A stretch of DNA of 15,499 nucleotides. It comes from Halobacteriales archaeon SW_10_68_16. Its GTDB lineage: Archaea; Halobacteriota; Halobacteria; Halobacteriales; Haloarculaceae. Both the position numbers and the translations under genes were made by a program. Positions within the stretch are counted from its first letter, which is position 1; every line of letters starts with the position of its first letter. The DNA lies in the NCBI GenBank assembly GCA_003023485.1, contig PXSG01000028.1, positions 1-15,499 on the forward strand, given 5' to 3'. Of this stretch, positions 12,928-15,499 are shown one piece after another. The notes below the pieces were generated by a model. The model was not told the origin of the DNA, searched no databases, and saw only the letters and a program-made list of their open reading frames with translations.

Positions 12928-15345
12928 TCACTCGACTCGTACCGTCCGGGTTGCCCGCACGGGTGCCAGCGGCAACTCCGGAAAGGCCACTTCGATCCCG
13001 ATTGTGAGTTCCGCGACGTCACCGCCGAACAGCGCCACCGGGACCGTCGTCGTCCCGAGATAGCAGTCCTTGCCGGTCATTTCGTTGCCGTTGACGGTCA
13101 CGCGGACGCCGGCGCGAGCGTCGCCCGCGGTCGACCGGACGGTCACCTCGTGGAGTTCGCGCTCCCTGGACCCGATTGTCGCGGGCAGCGACCCCCACTC
13201 AATCTCGACTGCCGGCAACTCCCGGGCGCTCTCGACTACCCGTTCGGCGACGCCATCGGCGATGCCGGCCGCTGCGACCCGGTCTGTGCCCGCTTCGAGG
13301 ACGTCCACGGGCGTCGTGAATCCGGCGGCAGCGAGCGTGCCGGCGCGCGTGGCTCCCACGCCGTCGATGGCCGTGAGGCCGACCGCGTCCTCGCTGACGC
13401 CGTCCTCGACGCGGGCCGCGACGCGACAGACGAGGTTGGCCCCGCGGGCCTCGCCGAACCGGTCGACGATGGCCCGCAGCGCCGCGAGCAGGCGGAGCGC
13501 GTTCTGCCGGATGACCCAGGCGTCGCTGCGCAACGCGGCGGGCGTGGTGCCGTCCATCGCTGCCCTGCAGATGGCCAGCACCTTCCGGGGGCCGTCCGCC
13601 AGGTCCCCAGCGCGGTCTCCGAGGACGGCATCGACCGCGTCCGCCTCGTCGCTGCGGGTGCTGACGCTCTCGAACTCCGGGGCTCCCGCGACCGCCCGGA
13701 GGATGTCGAAGGTGTCGAATGACTCCCGGTCGGGGAGGTCAGCAAAGCGGCGCGCTGTCTCGAGGTCGAGGTAGAAATCCGAGGCGAGGCGCCCGAGCGG
13801 TGTCGGTTCGACCGCCAGGCCCTCGGTCTCGACGAACCCCTGGTCGACCAGCCAGGAGAGGGTCGCGCTGACGCGCTCGCGCAACTCCTCGCCCGCGACG
13901 TACCCCGACTCGCGCTGGGCGCGCACGTAGTAGAAGGTCGTCTCCAGCCAGTCCATCGCGTCCTCGATGTCCCCGACGGTTCCCAGCGCGATCTCGGCGT
14001 TGAGGTGGACCGCCAGGTCCGTCGCGACGGCCTCGCCGTGGCCGTTGCCGCCGGGCCGGGCGCCGCGCTCGATATCGGCCAGCCGGGACTCGATGGGCTT
14101 GCCCTCCGAGAGGAGGCGCCGGTAGCGGTCGGCGTCGGCGCGGTCACAGACCACCCAGGCGTATCCCTGGTCGTCGTAGCCCGGCCGACCGGCCCGGCCG
14201 AGCATCTGGAGGACGTCCAGCGGGCTCATCTCGACCTCACCCTCCAGGGGGTCGTGGTACTTGGTGTCGCGGATGACGACACACCGCGCGGGGAGGTTCA
14301 CACCCCACGCGAGCGTCGACGTCGAGAACAGAATCCGGATCTTCCCCCCGCGGAACCACGCCTCGACGCGGTCCTTGTCGCTCCGGGAGAGGCCGGCGTG
14401 GTGAAAGCCCACGCCGTCCAGGACGGACTGGCGGAGGGTGTCGTTTGCCAGTTCGGCGGCGTCGGTGTGGAAGTCGTAGTCGCCCCGTGCCCCGACGGGG
14501 ACGTCCCGTTCGGCCAGTTCGTCGCGGGTCTTCTTTGCGGCCTGGACGGTGTCCTGGCGCGAGGAGACGAACACCAGCGCCTGGCCGTCCTCGCGGACGT
14601 GGGGTTCGACGAGGTCCAGCGCCCGGAACAGCCGGCGGTACTTGTCGGCGAAAGCGTTCTCGCCGTGGCTGTAGACCGCGACGTCCGCTTCCAGGGGCAC
14701 AGGGCGGTACTCCTCGCCGAACGCGAAGGTCGTCTCCTCGGGGGCGTCCAGCCACGCCGCAACGTCGTCGATGTTGGGCATGGTCGCCGAGAGGGCGACG
14801 ATGCGGGGGGCACAGAGGCGCCGTAGGCGGGCGACCGTCACTTCGAGGACGCTCCCGCGCTCGGTCGAATCGAGGAGGTGGACCTCGTCGATGACACAGC
14901 AGTCCACCTCGCGGATGAACGAATATCGGCGGGAGTCGTGTTTGCGCGTCGCCGAGTCGGCTTTCTCGGGGGTCATCACGAGCACGTCCGCGCGCTCGGC
15001 CCGGCGGGGGTTGAGGTCGCGCTCGCCGGTGACCACGTACACCGAATACCCCAGGTCCTCGAAGCGCTCCCACTCGCGTTCCTTCTCGTTGGTGAGTGCG
15101 CGCAGGGGCGCGAGGAAGAGGGCGGTCCCGCCCGCCGCAAGTGTCCGGCAGATGGCCACCTCCGCGATTGCTGTCTTGCCGCTGGCGGTGGGCGCGCTGA
15201 CGACCACGTTCTCGTCGGTATCGAGGACGGCCGGGAGGGTCTTCGCCTGCATCGCGTTGAACCGCTCGAAGGGAAACGCGGCCGCGAAGTCCGGGAGGAC
15301 CTCCCCCACGGCGATGTCGGCCTCGCTTTCGGCGTGTCCTGCCAC
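12928..15345 (-). CDS. Ski2/Hel308-like helicase with Brr2-type C-terminus
   Basis: The 805-residue superfamily 2 helicase is intact. It has a Q-motif-like FPFERFNAMQAKTLP (24-38), Walker A APTASGKT (51-58), LAPLRAL (78-84), TPEKAD (125-130), DEVH (153-156), SAT (186-188), FHHAGLSRSDKDRVE, STLAWGVNLPA and motif VI QMLGRAGRPGYDD. A winged-helix and ratchet-like helical region follows. Then comes a helix-hairpin-helix (LTAIDGVGATRAGTLAAAGF) and finally about 90 residues of beta-rich sequence (VEIEWGSLP to VRATRTVRVE). Helicase plus helical bundle, HhH and FN3/Ig-like fold is the Sec63 cassette layout of Brr2-type proteins. It is distinct from canonical Hel308 in its N-terminus. Probable role: unwinding at stalled forks or RNA/DNA remodelling. 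The start is GTG 15343-15345; no ATG lies in a suitable position. It may be read through into the next gene (61-nt gap). Confidence 0.88.
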   Translation of the reverse strand: MAGHAESEADIAVGEVLPDFAAAFPFERFNAMQAKTLPAVLDTDENVVVSAPTASGKTAIAEVAICRTLAAGGTALFLAPLRALTNEKEREWERFEDLGYSVYVVTGERDLNPRRAERADVLVMTPEKADSATRKHDSRRYSFIREVDCCVIDEVHLLDSTERGSVLEVTVARLRRLCAPRIVALSATMPNIDDVAAWLDAPEETTFAFGEEYRPVPLEADVAVYSHGENAFADKYRRLFRALDLVEPHVREDGQALVFVSSRQDTVQAAKKTRDELAERDVPVGARGDYDFHTDAAELANDTLRQSVLDGVGFHHAGLSRSDKDRVEAWFRGGKIRILFSTSTLAWGVNLPARCVVIRDTKYHDPLEGEVEMSPLDVLQMLGRAGRPGYDDQGYAWVVCDRADADRYRRLLSEGKPIESRLADIERGARPGGNGHGEAVATDLAVHLNAEIALGTVGDIEDAMDWLETTFYYVRAQRESGYVAGEELRERVSATLSWLVDQGFVETEGLAVEPTPLGRLASDFYLDLETARRFADLPDRESFDTFDILRAVAGAPEFESVSTRSDEADAVDAVLGDRAGDLADGPRKVLAICRAAMDGTTPAALRSDAWVIRQNALRLLAALRAIVDRFGEARGANLVCRVAARVEDGVSEDAVGLTAIDGVGATRAGTLAAAGFTTPVDVLEAGTDRVAAAGIADGVAERVVESARELPAVEIEWGSLPATIGSRERELHEVTVRSTAGDARAGVRVTVNGNEMTGKDCYLGTTTVPVALFGGDVAELTIGIEVAFPELPLAPVRATRTVRVE

Positions 15346-15400
15346 ACCGAGGGGGCAGGGCGCTCACGCCATAGGCGTTTCTGTCCTGCGCTCCTCGCTC

Positions 15401-15422
15401 GCGGTGCTCGCTGCGGTGCTCG
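15401..15422. repeat. short direct repeat in the divergent spacer
   Basis: GCGGTGCTCG occurs at 15401-15410 and again at 15413-15422, within a CTCGCT-rich spacer between the helicase and lipA. Low-complexity GCTCGC-type sequence is common in haloarchaeal spacers. No function is assigned. Confidence 0.45.
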
Positions 15423-15434
15423 GCCAAGCCCGTG

Positions 15435-15443
15435 GGTTTTAGA
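15435..15443 (+). promoter_or_regulatory. promoter of lipA
   Basis: GGTTTTAGA contains a TTTTAG box about 28 nt before the ATG at 15468, consistent with a leaderless transcript. Confidence 0.5.
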
Positions 15444-15467
15444 CGCGGGCGCCCCACGTTCCGACCA

Positions 15468-15499
15468 ATGAGTCGCGCGCGCAAGCCCGAGTGGCTGAA
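15468..15499 (+). CDS. lipA: probable lipoyl synthase, N-terminus only
   Basis: Only ten full codons are present (MSRARKPEWL), cut by the window edge; the eleventh would be Lys if it ends in A or G. The (R)RKPxWLK opening is the one I recall for haloarchaeal lipoyl synthases, where it precedes a MRPPSG segment. Lipoyl synthase is a radical-SAM enzyme that inserts two sulfurs into octanoyl groups on 2-oxoacid dehydrogenase and glycine cleavage carrier proteins. The call rests on a very short match plus a well-placed promoter. The next few hundred bases would confirm it through a radical-SAM CxxxCxxC motif. Confidence 0.6.
   Translation, partial: MSRARKPEWL

Noticed and set aside
14237..15484. 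415-codon minus-strand ORF over the Ski2-like gene.
   Set aside because: It is an Arg/Pro/Gly-rich translation of an alternative frame of the helicase with no motifs.
1..15499. CRISPR arrays, tRNA genes, insertion sequences and transposases.
   Set aside because: No regularly spaced repeats, no tRNA T-loop/acceptor patterns and no transposase motifs were found by eye on either strand.

Overview
The window looks like a haloarchaeal (class Halobacteria) chromosome segment. Evidence: the first 122 bases are the reverse complement of an archaeal 16S rRNA 5' end; the DNA is GC-rich; the proteins are strongly acidic; many genes have a TATA-like box about 25-30 nt before the start codon and little or no 5' leader; and several proteins belong to haloarchaeal families (MC1 chromosomal protein, isoform-H malate synthase, Tat/lipobox lipoprotein). 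The genus cannot be fixed from this. An adjacent isocitrate lyase and malate synthase argue for a glyoxylate-bypass user.

Layout. 1-440: start of an rRNA operon running leftwards, with a hairpin-rich 16S leader and two tandem rrn promoters. 748-1001 (-): MC1-type chromosomal protein gene, broken. 1081-1206 (+): a strong orphan TATA box followed by four consecutive inverted repeats, a candidate structured RNA. 1251-3548 (+): AbrB-like small protein, pyrD (chimeric and broken), a one-helix microprotein, and a beta-RFAP-synthase-like GHMP gene (broken). 3632-4763 (+): DUF3179 Tat lipoprotein (broken). About 4815-5400: a lower-GC patch with an orphan acidic ORF and an opposite-strand gene remnant. 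5408-5857 (+): cupin with zinc ribbon. 5873-8195 (-): malate synthase (broken) and isocitrate lyase (intact). 8351-8584 (-): PAS sensor/regulator remnant. 8637-9191 (+): MaoC-type hydratase. 9255-11412 (+): XPD/Rad3-like Fe-S helicase (broken). 11523-15345 (-): glycine-zipper protein, ornithine cyclodeaminase/alanine dehydrogenase-family enzyme, and a Ski2/Brr2-like helicase. 15468-end (+): start of a probable lipoyl synthase gene.

The most striking feature is the damage pattern. Six recognisable protein genes between about 0.75 and 10.8 kb each carry one internal lesion where family residues are missing and the reading frame changes, while both flanks stay well conserved. A seventh locus (the PAS fragment) is truncated, and pyrD also has foreign-looking, lysine-rich coding DNA at its lesion. 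Isocitrate lyase, MaoC, the cupin and everything after 10.8 kb are intact. Conserved flanks suggest either very recent lesions or a systematic assembly fault; raw reads would decide. Other points of interest are the candidate structured RNA, three promoter-proximal palindromes, and the Sec63-like C-terminus of the Ski2-type helicase.

Functional links. Isocitrate lyase and malate synthase would together form the glyoxylate bypass, but malate synthase as written could not work. The MaoC protein may act in related CoA-ester chemistry. The two helicases fit DNA repair or replication-fork processing. PyrD is pyrimidine synthesis, and LipA supplies lipoate to 2-oxoacid dehydrogenase and glycine cleavage systems.
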